Part shown: piece after piece, positions 25,708 through 33,793 of the stretch
Layout: the number at the start of each line of letters is the position of its first letter
Numbering within the stretch: position 1 is the stretch's first letter
Source of the DNA: Pseudonocardiales bacterium
GTDB taxonomy: Bacteria > Actinomycetota > Actinomycetes > Mycobacteriales > Pseudonocardiaceae
Direction of reading: 5' to 3'
Assembly: GCA_023252195.1 (NCBI GenBank)
Contig: JAHEXI010000005.1
Span: 89,999 to 153,998 of the forward strand
DNA length: 64,000 bases
Translations under genes and position numbers: made by a program
Notes under the pieces: model-generated
The model's input: only the letters and a program-made list of their open reading frames with translations
What the model was told of the DNA's origin: nothing
The model's database searches: none

Positions 25708-26280
25708 GTGAGCTTGATGTTGAGCCAGGACGCACCGGCAGATTCGTTGCTGGAGCGGGATCCGCTGGCGTTGCTGCTCGCGATGCTCCTCGATCAACAA
25801 GTGCCCATGGAGCGAGCCTTTGCGGCCCCCTATGAACTTCAACAGCGCCTCGGGCACGACCTCGACGTCCAGGAGCTGGCCGACTACGACGCTGTTGCGC
25901 TAGCGGATTTGTTCGCGCGGCCGCCCGCTTTGCACCGGTATCCGAAGGCGATGGCTGGACGGGTCCAAGATCTCTGTCGGGGCTTGGTCGAGCACTACGA
26001 CGGTGATGTGACGGGGTTGTGGCGCGATGTCTCCGAGGCGTCGGAGCTGTTCGATCGGTTGGTCGCGCTACCTGGCTTCGGCACGTACAAGGCGCAGATC
26101 TTCGTGGCCCTACTCGGCAAGCAGCGCGACGTGCGGCCGCACGGCTGGCGGGAAGCGGCCGGCGCCTTCGGGGATGAGGGTGTCTATCGGTCGGTCGCCG
26201 ACGTGACCGACGCCGAATCGCTGGCCAAGGTTCGAGATTACAAGCAGCAGGTCAAGGCAGCCGCAAGAGCTAAAAAGTAG
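25708..26280 (+). CDS. HhH-GPD-type base-excision repair protein
   Basis: A 190-residue protein of the HhH-GPD superfamily, small actinobacterial branch. The helix-hairpin-helix is at about 125-145 (LPGFGTYKAQIFVALLGK), with the catalytic-type Lys in the hairpin region. The downstream VRPHGWREAAGAFG motif takes the place of the Gly/Pro-Asp loop of larger glycosylases. It probably removes damaged or mismatched bases. Start GTG 25708 follows gaggagg with 5-nt spacing. Confidence 0.75.
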   Translation: MSLMLSQDAPADSLLERDPLALLLAMLLDQQVPMERAFAAPYELQQRLGHDLDVQELADYDAVALADLFARPPALHRYPKAMAGRVQDLCRGLVEHYDGDVTGLWRDVSEASELFDRLVALPGFGTYKAQIFVALLGKQRDVRPHGWREAAGAFGDEGVYRSVADVTDAESLAKVRDYKQQVKAAARAKK

Positions 26281-26286
26281 GAGGTC

Positions 26287-26664
26287 GTGAGTATCAGATC
26301 GGGACGTGAGGACGCGCGGGATCAATCTGAGCGCGGCCGCCGACGAGGTGATGCCGCGGTTCTCATCACGGCGGCTGAACCGTCCTACGCCGAGCAGTTC
26401 GCAGCCAGACGGCGCAAGTATGCGATTCTGATGTCGGCCCGTATACCGTGCCTGATCCTTGCCGGTGTCTTCTACCAGACCTGGTGGCTTGCGCTGGCCT
26501 TCGTCGTGCTTTCGGTGCCACTGCCCTGGATGGCGGTGCTCGTCGCCAATGACCGTGCGCCCCGCAAGGCCGAGCAGGTCAATAGCCTGGGCCAGGGTCT
26601 GGAGCAGGGTGATCTTCGTGGCCGTGAGCTGGAGAGCGGCGATCACCCCGTGGTGGAGGGCTGA
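26287..26664 (+). CDS. DUF3099 membrane protein
   Basis: A 125-residue protein with a basic N-terminus, the ITAAEPSYAEQFAARRRKY lead-in typical of DUF3099, two membrane segments at about 47-90 (separated by YQTW), and a charged C-terminal tail. Function is unknown. It sits 6 bp after the HhH-GPD gene behind aggagg, so co-expression is likely. Confidence 0.8.
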   Translation: MSIRSGREDARDQSERGRRRGDAAVLITAAEPSYAEQFAARRRKYAILMSARIPCLILAGVFYQTWWLALAFVVLSVPLPWMAVLVANDRAPRKAEQVNSLGQGLEQGDLRGRELESGDHPVVEG

Positions 26665-26670
26665 AAACCG

Positions 26671-26716
26671 CTCGTGAGTGGCATTGGGTGCCATAACACT
26701 GTTTGCCACTCACGAG
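26671..26716. repeat. Dispersed palindrome, copy 1 (CTCGTGAGTGGCA arms)
   Basis: Perfect 13-bp arms CTCGTGAGTGGCA (26671-26683) and TGCCACTCACGAG (26704-26716) with a 20-nt loop, beginning 7 bp after the DUF3099 stop. The same core recurs at about 40.9 kb in an unrelated intergenic gap. It may act as a terminator here, but recurrence points to a repeat family. Confidence 0.75.
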
Positions 26717-26731
26717 TGGCATCATGAGACG

Positions 26732-26989
26732 GTGAGTACGTCGACCCAAACGCTGCCCGATGTCGATACCCGCCCTGAGGGAACCGACGGCACCGGCCAC
26801 GACACGCCCAAGATGTTCCACTACGTGCGCAAGAACAAGATCACCGAGAGTGCGGTGATGGGCACGCAGGTGGTCGCCCTGTGTGGCGAGGTGTTCCCGG
26901 TGACTCGTGCCGCCAAGCCGGGTTCTCCGGTATGCCCGCAGTGTAAGGAGATCTTCGAGTCGCTACCCTCGGGAGGCGGCGCCGGCTGA
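26732..26989 (+). CDS. DUF3039 protein
   Basis: An 85-residue protein from GTG 26732. The family signature is the MFHYVRKNKITESAVMGTQVVALCGEVFPV segment followed by a CPQC pair; together with the earlier Cys (ALCGE) this could bind zinc. Function is unknown. It is widely conserved in actinobacteria. Confidence 0.8.
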   Translation: MSTSTQTLPDVDTRPEGTDGTGHDTPKMFHYVRKNKITESAVMGTQVVALCGEVFPVTRAAKPGSPVCPQCKEIFESLPSGGGAG

Positions 26990-27022
26990 CCGATCGCGTC
27001 GCGCTGCGCGGAGGCGCGGTGG

Positions 27023-27703
27023 ATGCCATGGTGTGGGTATGCCAGGGCAGCTCGGGTGACGGCGGGGCTGGCGCTCACGCCGGCCGCGCGCGGCATCCGC
27101 CGCCTCGATGCCGCGGTGGTGGCCTTGGTGGTGATCTTCACCGGCCTGGGTGTACTCGCCGGGGTTGAGCTGACCCGGCTGGTCCGGTTCAGCGCCAGCC
27201 TGCTCGACGCCGCGACGGCCCTGGACCAGATCGGGCACACGCTCGGTGTGCCCGCCCAACTGCCCCTGGTGGGGCCGCGCATTGGGCCGGTGGCCGCGAG
27301 CGTGCAGCAGACAGCGGCAAGCACCAGGGGCAACGCGGTGGAAGCGGCGGCAAGCGTCCACGTGCTCGCGGTGGTCATCGGGGTGGCGATCGCCGCAGTG
27401 CCGATGGCCCCGCTGCTAGGCGGATACCTTCCGCTACGGTTGGCAAGGCTGCAGCAGATCCGCGACCTGCGCCGCGTGCTGGCGGCGGGACCGGTCGATC
27501 CGCGGTTCATCGCCTACCTGGCGCACGGCGCGGTGGCTCGGCTTCCCTATGATCGTCTGATTGGCACCAGCGACCCCTGGGGTGATCTGGTGGCCGGAAG
27601 ACACCACGAGTTGGCGGCCGCGGAGCTGCGACGGTTGCGGATCGAGCCACCCCCGGACTGGCTTCGTGGCCAATCTTCGGTTCCCCGGCGAAGCCAGCGG
27701 TAG
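27023..27703 (+). CDS. Hypothetical membrane protein next to an MmpL transporter
   Basis: A 226-residue protein with two clear membrane segments, at about 29-50 and 112-138. A periplasmic-sized loop rich in Ala and Thr (about 60-110) lies between them, and the Arg-rich cytoplasmic C-terminus is helical. No family is recognised. It ends 8 bp before the MmpL-type gene, which suggests co-transcription and perhaps an accessory role. ATG 27023 follows ggaggcgcggtgg. Confidence 0.6.
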   Translation: MPWCGYARAARVTAGLALTPAARGIRRLDAAVVALVVIFTGLGVLAGVELTRLVRFSASLLDAATALDQIGHTLGVPAQLPLVGPRIGPVAASVQQTAASTRGNAVEAAASVHVLAVVIGVAIAAVPMAPLLGGYLPLRLARLQQIRDLRRVLAAGPVDPRFIAYLAHGAVARLPYDRLIGTSDPWGDLVAGRHHELAAAELRRLRIEPPPDWLRGQSSVPRRSQR

Positions 27704-27711
27704 GGTCGGCG

Positions 27712-29991
27712 ATGCGGCTGGTCGAGCGGTACGCGACTCTCGTGGTCCGCGTACGCTGGCTGGTGCTGCCCGTCGTGGGCGCGATCTTGTGGGCGGCCCT
27801 GACCATGCTGCCCAGTGTGGCGGCTACCGGCGGTGGGCTCTCCGGCGTGATCGGCTCTGGTGAACCGGCGATCCAGGCACAGATTGCCGCGGTACAGCGT
27901 TTCGGCCTGCCGCTGCTCAGCGGAACCGCTGTGGTGCAGCGCGATCCCGGCGGCTTGGACCCGCAGGCCGTCCGGCGTGCCGTATTGCGTGCACTTCAGG
28001 TCGACCGGCGCACCCTGGAGACCGGCCGTCAGCCTGGTCAGGACCTGCTGGGGGCACTGCCGCTGATCAATGCCCCGCAGCTGGTACCCGGCGCGCGCGA
28101 GCAGAACACCACCATCGTGACCTACCTGTTCGCCGACCCGACGCTCGGGCTCAGCGGGCAGGACCGGGTGGCTCGAACTTACACGGCGCAGATTGACCAA
28201 CCAGCTGACGCGCTGGTCGGGATCGCCGGGACGATCCAGAACCAGGCCGAGGAGAGGAAGATCCTCGAAAACAGGCTGCCACTGGTGGAGGCCGCCACCT
28301 TGGCGGCGATCGCCCTCATCGTCGGGCTGACCTTCCGCTCGGTGGTCGCACCGTTGGTCACGCTCATCACCGCCGGCATCGGCTACCTGCTGGCTGACCG
28401 GGTCATTGGAGCTCTGGCCGGGGCCGCTGGATTGATTGTTCCGGTGGAGATTGAACCGATCGTGATCGCCCTGATGTTGGGAATCACCACGGACTACAGC
28501 ATCTTCTTCCTATCCGGTGTGCGACGACGGTTGCGGGCCGGACAGACCAACCCAGCGGCCACCATCGAGGCCGTCAGCGAGTACCTCAGCATCGTGTTGA
28601 CGGCTGGTCTGACAGTGGCGGCCGGTGTCGCTGCGCTGGTGGTCGCGAAGTCCACACTATTCCATGCCTTCGGGCCCGGCCTTGCGGTCACCGTGCTCGT
28701 CGGGGTCGCGGTGGCCGTGGTCTTGGTGCCCGCGATGCTGGCCGTACTGGGTCGGTGGGCGTTCTGGCCCTACGGTCTCGCTGCGCAGACACCGTCCGGG
28801 GTGGGACGTGCGGCGATATCTGAACCTATCGACGCCGATGATCCGGCGGCTGCGGCGCCGAGTCGGGTGGTTCGACTACTGCGCCATCGCGGGGTCGCCG
28901 CGGTGGTCGCGGCCTTGGTCATCGCGGTACTCCTGGTGGCCGGCAGTCCCGTGACCGGATTGCGCACCGCGGTATCGCCGGTGGCTGCGCTGCCGGCGGG
29001 TAACCCGGCGCGCGAGGCAGCAGCAGCGGCCTCCGCCGGGTTCACTGCGGGCATCCTGTCCCCGACCGGGATCATCGTGTCGGCCCCTGGCATTACCGAC
29101 CGCCGCGAGGCGCTGACGACACTTGTCAGCCAGCTACATCATCAGCCCGGCGTGGACATCGTGCTCGGTCCGAACATCGCGTTGCCGGTCCAGCGGCTGC
29201 CGGAGCAGTTGGGAGGGGTGTTTCTTGCCCCGGACGGCGGCGCTGCCCGCATGCTCGTCGTGTTCGACAGCGATCCGCTGGGTGCCACCGCCGTAGGGCA
29301 CCTGCACGAGCTGCGTGACGCGATGCCCGCCCTGCTCACCGGAGCTGGCTTGGCTGGGGCGCAGGTGTCCTACATCGGTGATACCGCGATCGGAATGTCG
29401 CTGGTGGATCAAGCCAGCGCCGATTTGGTCCGGGTGGCGGTCGCGGTGGGACTGGTCAACCTGCTGCTGCTCGCGCTGTTCCTCCGCGCCCTCGTCGCCC
29501 CGCTGTACCTACTGGCCAGCAGCGTGCTCGCGGTCGGCGCGGCGCTCGGACTGACCGTGGCGTTGTTCCAGGGGCCGCTCGGGCAGGACGGTCTGGTGTT
29601 CTACATCCCGTTCGCGGCTGGCGTGCTACTCGTTTCCCTTGGCAGCGACTACACGATCTTCAGCGTGGGCTACGTCTGGGATGAGGCCCGCCGTAGACCA
29701 CTGCGCCAAGCGCTTGCGGTGGCGGTGCCGCGCTCGACTCGGGCGATCACTGCCGCGGGAATGACGCTTGCGGCGAGCTTCGCACTGGCCGCGCTCATCC
29801 CGCTGGCGCCGTTTTACGAGCTCGCCTTCGCGATGGCGGCCGGCGTGCTGATCGACGCCTTCGTGGTCCGGTCGGTGCTGGTGCCCGCGCTGATCTCGGT
29901 GGTGGGCCGGGCCAGTGGGTGGCCCGGAAAGAGGTTGGTTAAGCCACCGCTGGGTCTGGGTGGCGAGCGCAATCTGCCACCACCCGGTTAA
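27712..29991 (+). CDS. MMPL-family RND transporter
   Basis: A 759-residue protein with two repeats of one membrane helix, an extracytoplasmic domain and five further helices (12 in all). The family motifs GITTDYSIFFLSG (first half) and LGSDYTIFSVGYVWDEARRR (second half) contain the Asp-Tyr pairs of the proton relay. MmpL proteins export lipids, siderophores or hydrophobic compounds. Its stop overlaps tail-to-tail (TTAA, 29988-29991) with the acyltransferase gene of the Lar/lipid operon. A link to export of that operon's product is possible but not shown. Confidence 0.85.
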   Translation: MRLVERYATLVVRVRWLVLPVVGAILWAALTMLPSVAATGGGLSGVIGSGEPAIQAQIAAVQRFGLPLLSGTAVVQRDPGGLDPQAVRRAVLRALQVDRRTLETGRQPGQDLLGALPLINAPQLVPGAREQNTTIVTYLFADPTLGLSGQDRVARTYTAQIDQPADALVGIAGTIQNQAEERKILENRLPLVEAATLAAIALIVGLTFRSVVAPLVTLITAGIGYLLADRVIGALAGAAGLIVPVEIEPIVIALMLGITTDYSIFFLSGVRRRLRAGQTNPAATIEAVSEYLSIVLTAGLTVAAGVAALVVAKSTLFHAFGPGLAVTVLVGVAVAVVLVPAMLAVLGRWAFWPYGLAAQTPSGVGRAAISEPIDADDPAAAAPSRVVRLLRHRGVAAVVAALVIAVLLVAGSPVTGLRTAVSPVAALPAGNPAREAAAAASAGFTAGILSPTGIIVSAPGITDRREALTTLVSQLHHQPGVDIVLGPNIALPVQRLPEQLGGVFLAPDGGAARMLVVFDSDPLGATAVGHLHELRDAMPALLTGAGLAGAQVSYIGDTAIGMSLVDQASADLVRVAVAVGLVNLLLLALFLRALVAPLYLLASSVLAVGAALGLTVALFQGPLGQDGLVFYIPFAAGVLLVSLGSDYTIFSVGYVWDEARRRPLRQALAVAVPRSTRAITAAGMTLAASFALAALIPLAPFYELAFAMAAGVLIDAFVVRSVLVPALISVVGRASGWPGKRLVKPPLGLGGERNLPPPG

Positions 29992-30947
29992 TCCGTCCAG
30001 ACCTGGCGGGGACCGTCATCGGCGGCGGGGCGGGTGGCCTCCCAGACTCGGCGCCACGGGGCCACCTCGTTGTCCTGGGGGAGCGGCTGGCCGGACGCGG
30101 TGCTGGGCAGCGCGCTGCGCGATCCGGTAGGCAGCGCCAGCGAATCGTCGGCTGCCGCTCGCAGGGCGCCATACCAGCCAAGATCGTCTTCGGCCCACAG
30201 GGTGGCCACCGCGCGCACCAGCCTGATGCGGAATTCGGGCACGGTCTCATCTGCTTCGATGCGCAGCGGTCGGCCGATCCGGACGGAGACCCGCGGTCGG
30301 CCCGGCTGCGGCCAGCGCCGACCGCGGGGCATCGCGGCGAACGTGCCACGCAGCGCGATAGGCACCGCCGGTATCCCCTTCATCGAGCACAGTTGCGCGG
30401 CACCCAGCTTGAACCCGGTGAGCCAGCCGTCCACCGTGCGGCTGCCCTCGGGGTAGAGCAACAGGCTCCAGCCGCCGTCGACCAACTCGGCGGCCAGGCT
30501 GCGGCCCCGTCGTGCGCGCCGCTCCACAGGGAAGGCGTTGAACAGCAACGTGGTGGCTGCGGCGACGGTCCGAGAGTCGAAGAAGTAGTCAGCGGCGGCC
30601 CCGACGGCGAGCTTCTTGGTGATCCGCGGTGGCAGCGCGCCCAGGATCAACGGGGTATCCAGGTGGCTGGAGTGGTTGGCGACGAAGACTGCCGGGCCAC
30701 GGACGCTGTCGAGATATTCGCGGCCGCGCACCACCGGCCGGGTCTGGCTCCAGATCACCGGCTTGAGCATCGCCTGCTGCAGGGCGCTGCGCAGCGCCCC
30801 GGCCGCGGCAGTCCGGGCCCACGCGGTGGGGAAGTCGTCGCCATTGTCGGGCGGTTCCCAGCACTGCGCCGACCGGGGAACCCGCGACCGGCCCCGCCAG
30901 TCCCGGCCGTGGCGCAGCAGCCGAAGATCGTCGCGTAGGCCACTCAT
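29988..30947 (-). CDS. PlsC-like 1-acylglycerol-3-phosphate acyltransferase
   Basis: A 319-residue acyltransferase of the PlsC superfamily. The catalytic NHSSHLD (NHx4D box) is at about residues 90-96. Motif III YPEGSRTVDG and motif IV GIPAVPIALRGT follow. Such enzymes acylate lysophosphatidate or other hydroxylated lipids. It is the last gene of the six-gene operon, overlapping the LarA-like stop by ATGA. A final O-acylation of the pathway product is therefore plausible (inference). One hydrophobic segment near residue 120 may associate with the membrane. Confidence 0.8.
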   Translation of the reverse strand: MSGLRDDLRLLRHGRDWRGRSRVPRSAQCWEPPDNGDDFPTAWARTAAAGALRSALQQAMLKPVIWSQTRPVVRGREYLDSVRGPAVFVANHSSHLDTPLILGALPPRITKKLAVGAAADYFFDSRTVAAATTLLFNAFPVERRARRGRSLAAELVDGGWSLLLYPEGSRTVDGWLTGFKLGAAQLCSMKGIPAVPIALRGTFAAMPRGRRWPQPGRPRVSVRIGRPLRIEADETVPEFRIRLVRAVATLWAEDDLGWYGALRAAADDSLALPTGSRSALPSTASGQPLPQDNEVAPWRRVWEATRPAADDGPRQVWTD

Positions 30948-32518
30948 CGCACGTCTGCCAGCACCATCGGCGGGGCGTGTAAGTAGCTGATCTCCGGGTT
31001 GGCGCCGACGGTGTCTCGAGCCAGCTCGAGCGCGTCAGCCAAACTGGACGCGGCCCGGAATCCCAGCCGCGCTGTGGTCGACCGGTCACCCCCGACGAAG
31101 ATCACGTCGGCCAGATGCTGCATCGCGTGCGCGCCCCAATACCACATGTAGAACGGGTGTACACCATGGTAGGCGTAACTGGTTCGGTACAAATGGGTGT
31201 ACCACGGATCGGTAGCAAACTGCTTCTCGTATTTGGTTTCCAGCATCACCGGGTCGGTGGTCTCGGCGAGCAGATCGTAGAAATCGATGTAGCTCGGGTG
31301 GTGCACTGGATGGAACTCGTGCGGCATCGGGTGGTAGAAGATCGCCACTCCGCCTTCACGCACGATCGGCTTGCCGCGGTAGAGATTGAAGAAGTAACCG
31401 AGGCCCAGGGACATCACCAGGATCGGGTTCATGATCGAGTTCACGTTGTACGGGCAGATGTAGGGCAAGCCGAAAATCGCCACGTCGGCCTGCCCTTGCA
31501 CCTCGGTGAGCTGCTGGCGGTGCACCGCGGCCAGGGTGTGCGGGTGCACCTGGCTCGGTGCCCCGGCGTGCACCCCGGTGACACCGTACGGCGCCTCGGT
31601 GGCCTGCCAGATCCGCCGCCGCAGCTTGCCGGTGGCCAGGTCGTTGCTCCGCTTGACCGCCAGGTAACTGGCTTGGTCGGTGAGGTTCCACTCCCACTCG
31701 CGACGCGTGAGGAAACGCAGCGCCGTGGGGAACGGTTCGTTGTTCAGTGTTGTCTCGATGGTGAATACCGGGACCTGCCCGCCGATGACGTCGGCCATCC
31801 GGTCGTAGGACTGGTGCATCGCCGAATGCGGGGGATCGTTGAACGAGCGCGAATGCCGCAATGTGTGCACATTGTGGTGGTGGCGCAGGCTGGCATAGCT
31901 GGCCAATCCCACCGCCACCGACTTCGAGCCGCCGTTCATCGCGGTGAGGGTGATGTTGACGTAGACGATCAAATCACTTTCGGCGGCCCGGCGGTTGATC
32001 TCCACGTCCTCGCCATGCGGGGTGGTACCCAGATGCGCGAGATCGTCCGGATCCTCGGCGTCGTGATTGCGCAGGTGATCCGGGTGGAAGGCGCGGAACA
32101 CCCGCTCGCCGACGGTGCGCTTGAGTTCCGCCGGAGTCATCCGCCGGTGCAGCGAGTTCGCGGCGATGAGTTCGACGTCGTCCACGCCGGCGGCGGCGGC
32201 CAGCTCCAGAACCTGTTCGATCACCCGCTGCCGGACGTCCGGTGTACGCATCTGTGGCAGCGGCAGGGACAGATCGTCGAAGACGATCGTCAGCCGCATC
32301 CCGCGCCGGAGCAACTGCGGCAGCGGGTCGCTGCCGTGTGGATGCAGCAGGGCGTGGTGGATCGCGCCCTCGAGGTCGACGATGCCCGGCAGCGATTCCG
32401 GCGGGTAGATCACTCGACTGCCCAGAGGCAGGCGCTCCAGCCGGAACCCCTCGCCCTCGTGCATCAGCAGCGGCGGAGTCCGCTCGTCGACGTCGAGCAT
32501 GAAACCTGGTCTGCCCAC
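30944..32518 (-). CDS. LarA-like nickel-pincer (DUF2088) protein
   Basis: A 524-residue protein whose N-terminal half is a LarA/DUF2088 domain: VFDDLSLPLP at about 79-88, NSLHRRMTPAEL at 121-132, and NGGSKSVAVGLAS at 195-207. Against lactate racemase, Lys199 corresponds to the Lys that tethers the nickel-pincer nucleotide. His215 lies 16 residues later, as does the nickel-ligating His, and His124 matches the first catalytic His. The second catalytic His, 10 residues before the Lys, is replaced (Ile189 or a neighbouring Asn/Thr). The C-terminal half (about 250-524) is longer than in LarA and rich in His, Tyr and Trp. It may be an epimerase or isomerase of a bulky hydroxylated substrate. Start GTG 32518; ATG 32500 is an alternative. 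Confidence 0.75.
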   Translation of the reverse strand: MGRPGFMLDVDERTPPLLMHEGEGFRLERLPLGSRVIYPPESLPGIVDLEGAIHHALLHPHGSDPLPQLLRRGMRLTIVFDDLSLPLPQMRTPDVRQRVIEQVLELAAAAGVDDVELIAANSLHRRMTPAELKRTVGERVFRAFHPDHLRNHDAEDPDDLAHLGTTPHGEDVEINRRAAESDLIVYVNITLTAMNGGSKSVAVGLASYASLRHHHNVHTLRHSRSFNDPPHSAMHQSYDRMADVIGGQVPVFTIETTLNNEPFPTALRFLTRREWEWNLTDQASYLAVKRSNDLATGKLRRRIWQATEAPYGVTGVHAGAPSQVHPHTLAAVHRQQLTEVQGQADVAIFGLPYICPYNVNSIMNPILVMSLGLGYFFNLYRGKPIVREGGVAIFYHPMPHEFHPVHHPSYIDFYDLLAETTDPVMLETKYEKQFATDPWYTHLYRTSYAYHGVHPFYMWYWGAHAMQHLADVIFVGGDRSTTARLGFRAASSLADALELARDTVGANPEISYLHAPPMVLADVR

Positions 32519-32581
32519 ACTCTCACCTGCTCCTGTCCGCCAGCGCTGCGCTTATCACTGACTCTTAACGCTGACTGCCTC

Positions 32582-33793
32582 TTATCCTCGACCGGGGGCG
32601 AAGACGACCTTGATGGTGCCCAGCCGGCCGGCCGCAGCCGCGTGATCGAGCGCGTCGCGCCACTGTTCCAGCGGATACTTCGTGTCAACGTAACCGTTCA
32701 ACGCCGCTGATGCCGCCAGGGCGATGGCCGCCGGGAAATCACCCTCACTCGGCTCTTCCCCTGTCGCCGAGGCGTAGGCCCCGACGAGGTGCAGCTCGCG
32801 GTACCACAGTGGGGTGAGATCCACCCCACCCGTGGGCATTCCGGAGGCCACCACCGTGCCCCCAGCCCGCAGGGACCGCAGCGCCGTGTTCAAACCCGAG
32901 GTACCCCCGGTGCACTCGAAGGCCAGGTCCATCCCGCCGAGCAGGTAGCCGTCGCCGAGTTCGGGCTCGACCAGCAGCGCTCCGGTGCTGCGGCGCAACG
33001 TCCGTGCGGTGCTGTCGGTGCCGATGACCTGGGTGGCGCCCAGCTCGCGAGCTCGGTCGGCTTGGTGGCGGTGTTTGGCGATCACGTGAATCTCGCCGGC
33101 CGCGGTGAGCTTGCGCAGCGCGAGCAGCGTGAGCAGGCCCACCGTGCCCGCGCCGATCACCAGCACCGAGGCGCCGGGACTGACCGGTACCCGGCGCACC
33201 GCGTGTACCGCGCAGGCCAATGGCTCCACCAGGACGGCGATCTCGTCGGGCAGCGAGTCCGGCACCGGGTGCAGTTGGCTGGCATGGGCGATCATCCGGC
33301 GGCTCCAGCCACCTCCGGTGTCGGCGCAGAAGCCGGTCTGTAGCCCAGCAGCCAGCCGTCCGGTGGTGATGTGGTCGCAACGACTGGTATGCCCGGCGAG
33401 GCAAGCCCGGCAGGACGCCACGCCGCGCGCCGCGCATCGCAGTACCGGATCGATCACTACCCGGCTGCCCCGGGGTAGCCCGGGCAGCTCGTCGAGGGTG
33501 CGCCCGAGCACCTCATGGCCGGGGACGAAGGGCATCGAGGTCAACGGCCCGAGGTAGGGCGACGACCGGCCGGTGAGCAGGCCGAGATCCGACCCGCAGA
33601 TTCCGGACAGCACCGGCTCGATCCGGCTCCAGGACTCGTCGGCCGGGACCGGGTCGGCCTGCTCGACCAGCCGTAGCGGCGCGACATTGCTGGCCAGCAT
33701 GCTGGCGAGCCGCCCGCCCGCGCGACTGCCACTGACCGCGCGGGCGGCGAAGTAGCGTCCGGCGGAGCGGTGATACTGCAGCGCGAGGCTCAC
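32582..33793 (-). CDS. Zinc-dependent alcohol dehydrogenase (MDR family)
   Basis: A 403-residue medium-chain dehydrogenase. Catalytic zinc ligands are Cys66 (GICGSD) and His93/Glu94 (PGHEVLG). Four structural-zinc cysteines are at 120, 128, 131 and 139. The NAD(P) motif is VIGAGTVGLL near 215. It would interconvert an alcohol and an aldehyde or ketone. The GTG at 33793 overlaps the upstream stop (GTGA), coupling it to the acyl-reductase fusion, whose aldehyde or alcohol product could be its substrate. It lies 63 bp ahead of the LarA-like gene. Confidence 0.85.
   Translation of the reverse strand: MSLALQYHRSAGRYFAARAVSGSRAGGRLASMLASNVAPLRLVEQADPVPADESWSRIEPVLSGICGSDLGLLTGRSSPYLGPLTSMPFVPGHEVLGRTLDELPGLPRGSRVVIDPVLRCAARGVASCRACLAGHTSRCDHITTGRLAAGLQTGFCADTGGGWSRRMIAHASQLHPVPDSLPDEIAVLVEPLACAVHAVRRVPVSPGASVLVIGAGTVGLLTLLALRKLTAAGEIHVIAKHRHQADRARELGATQVIGTDSTARTLRRSTGALLVEPELGDGYLLGGMDLAFECTGGTSGLNTALRSLRAGGTVVASGMPTGGVDLTPLWYRELHLVGAYASATGEEPSEGDFPAAIALAASAALNGYVDTKYPLEQWRDALDHAAAAGRLGTIKVVFAPGRG

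Noticed and set aside
31115-32710. 531-codon plus-strand ORF opposite the LarA-like gene
   Set aside because: It is antisense to a gene with clear family motifs; its predicted protein has no recognisable domain. Long antisense ORFs are expected at this GC content.
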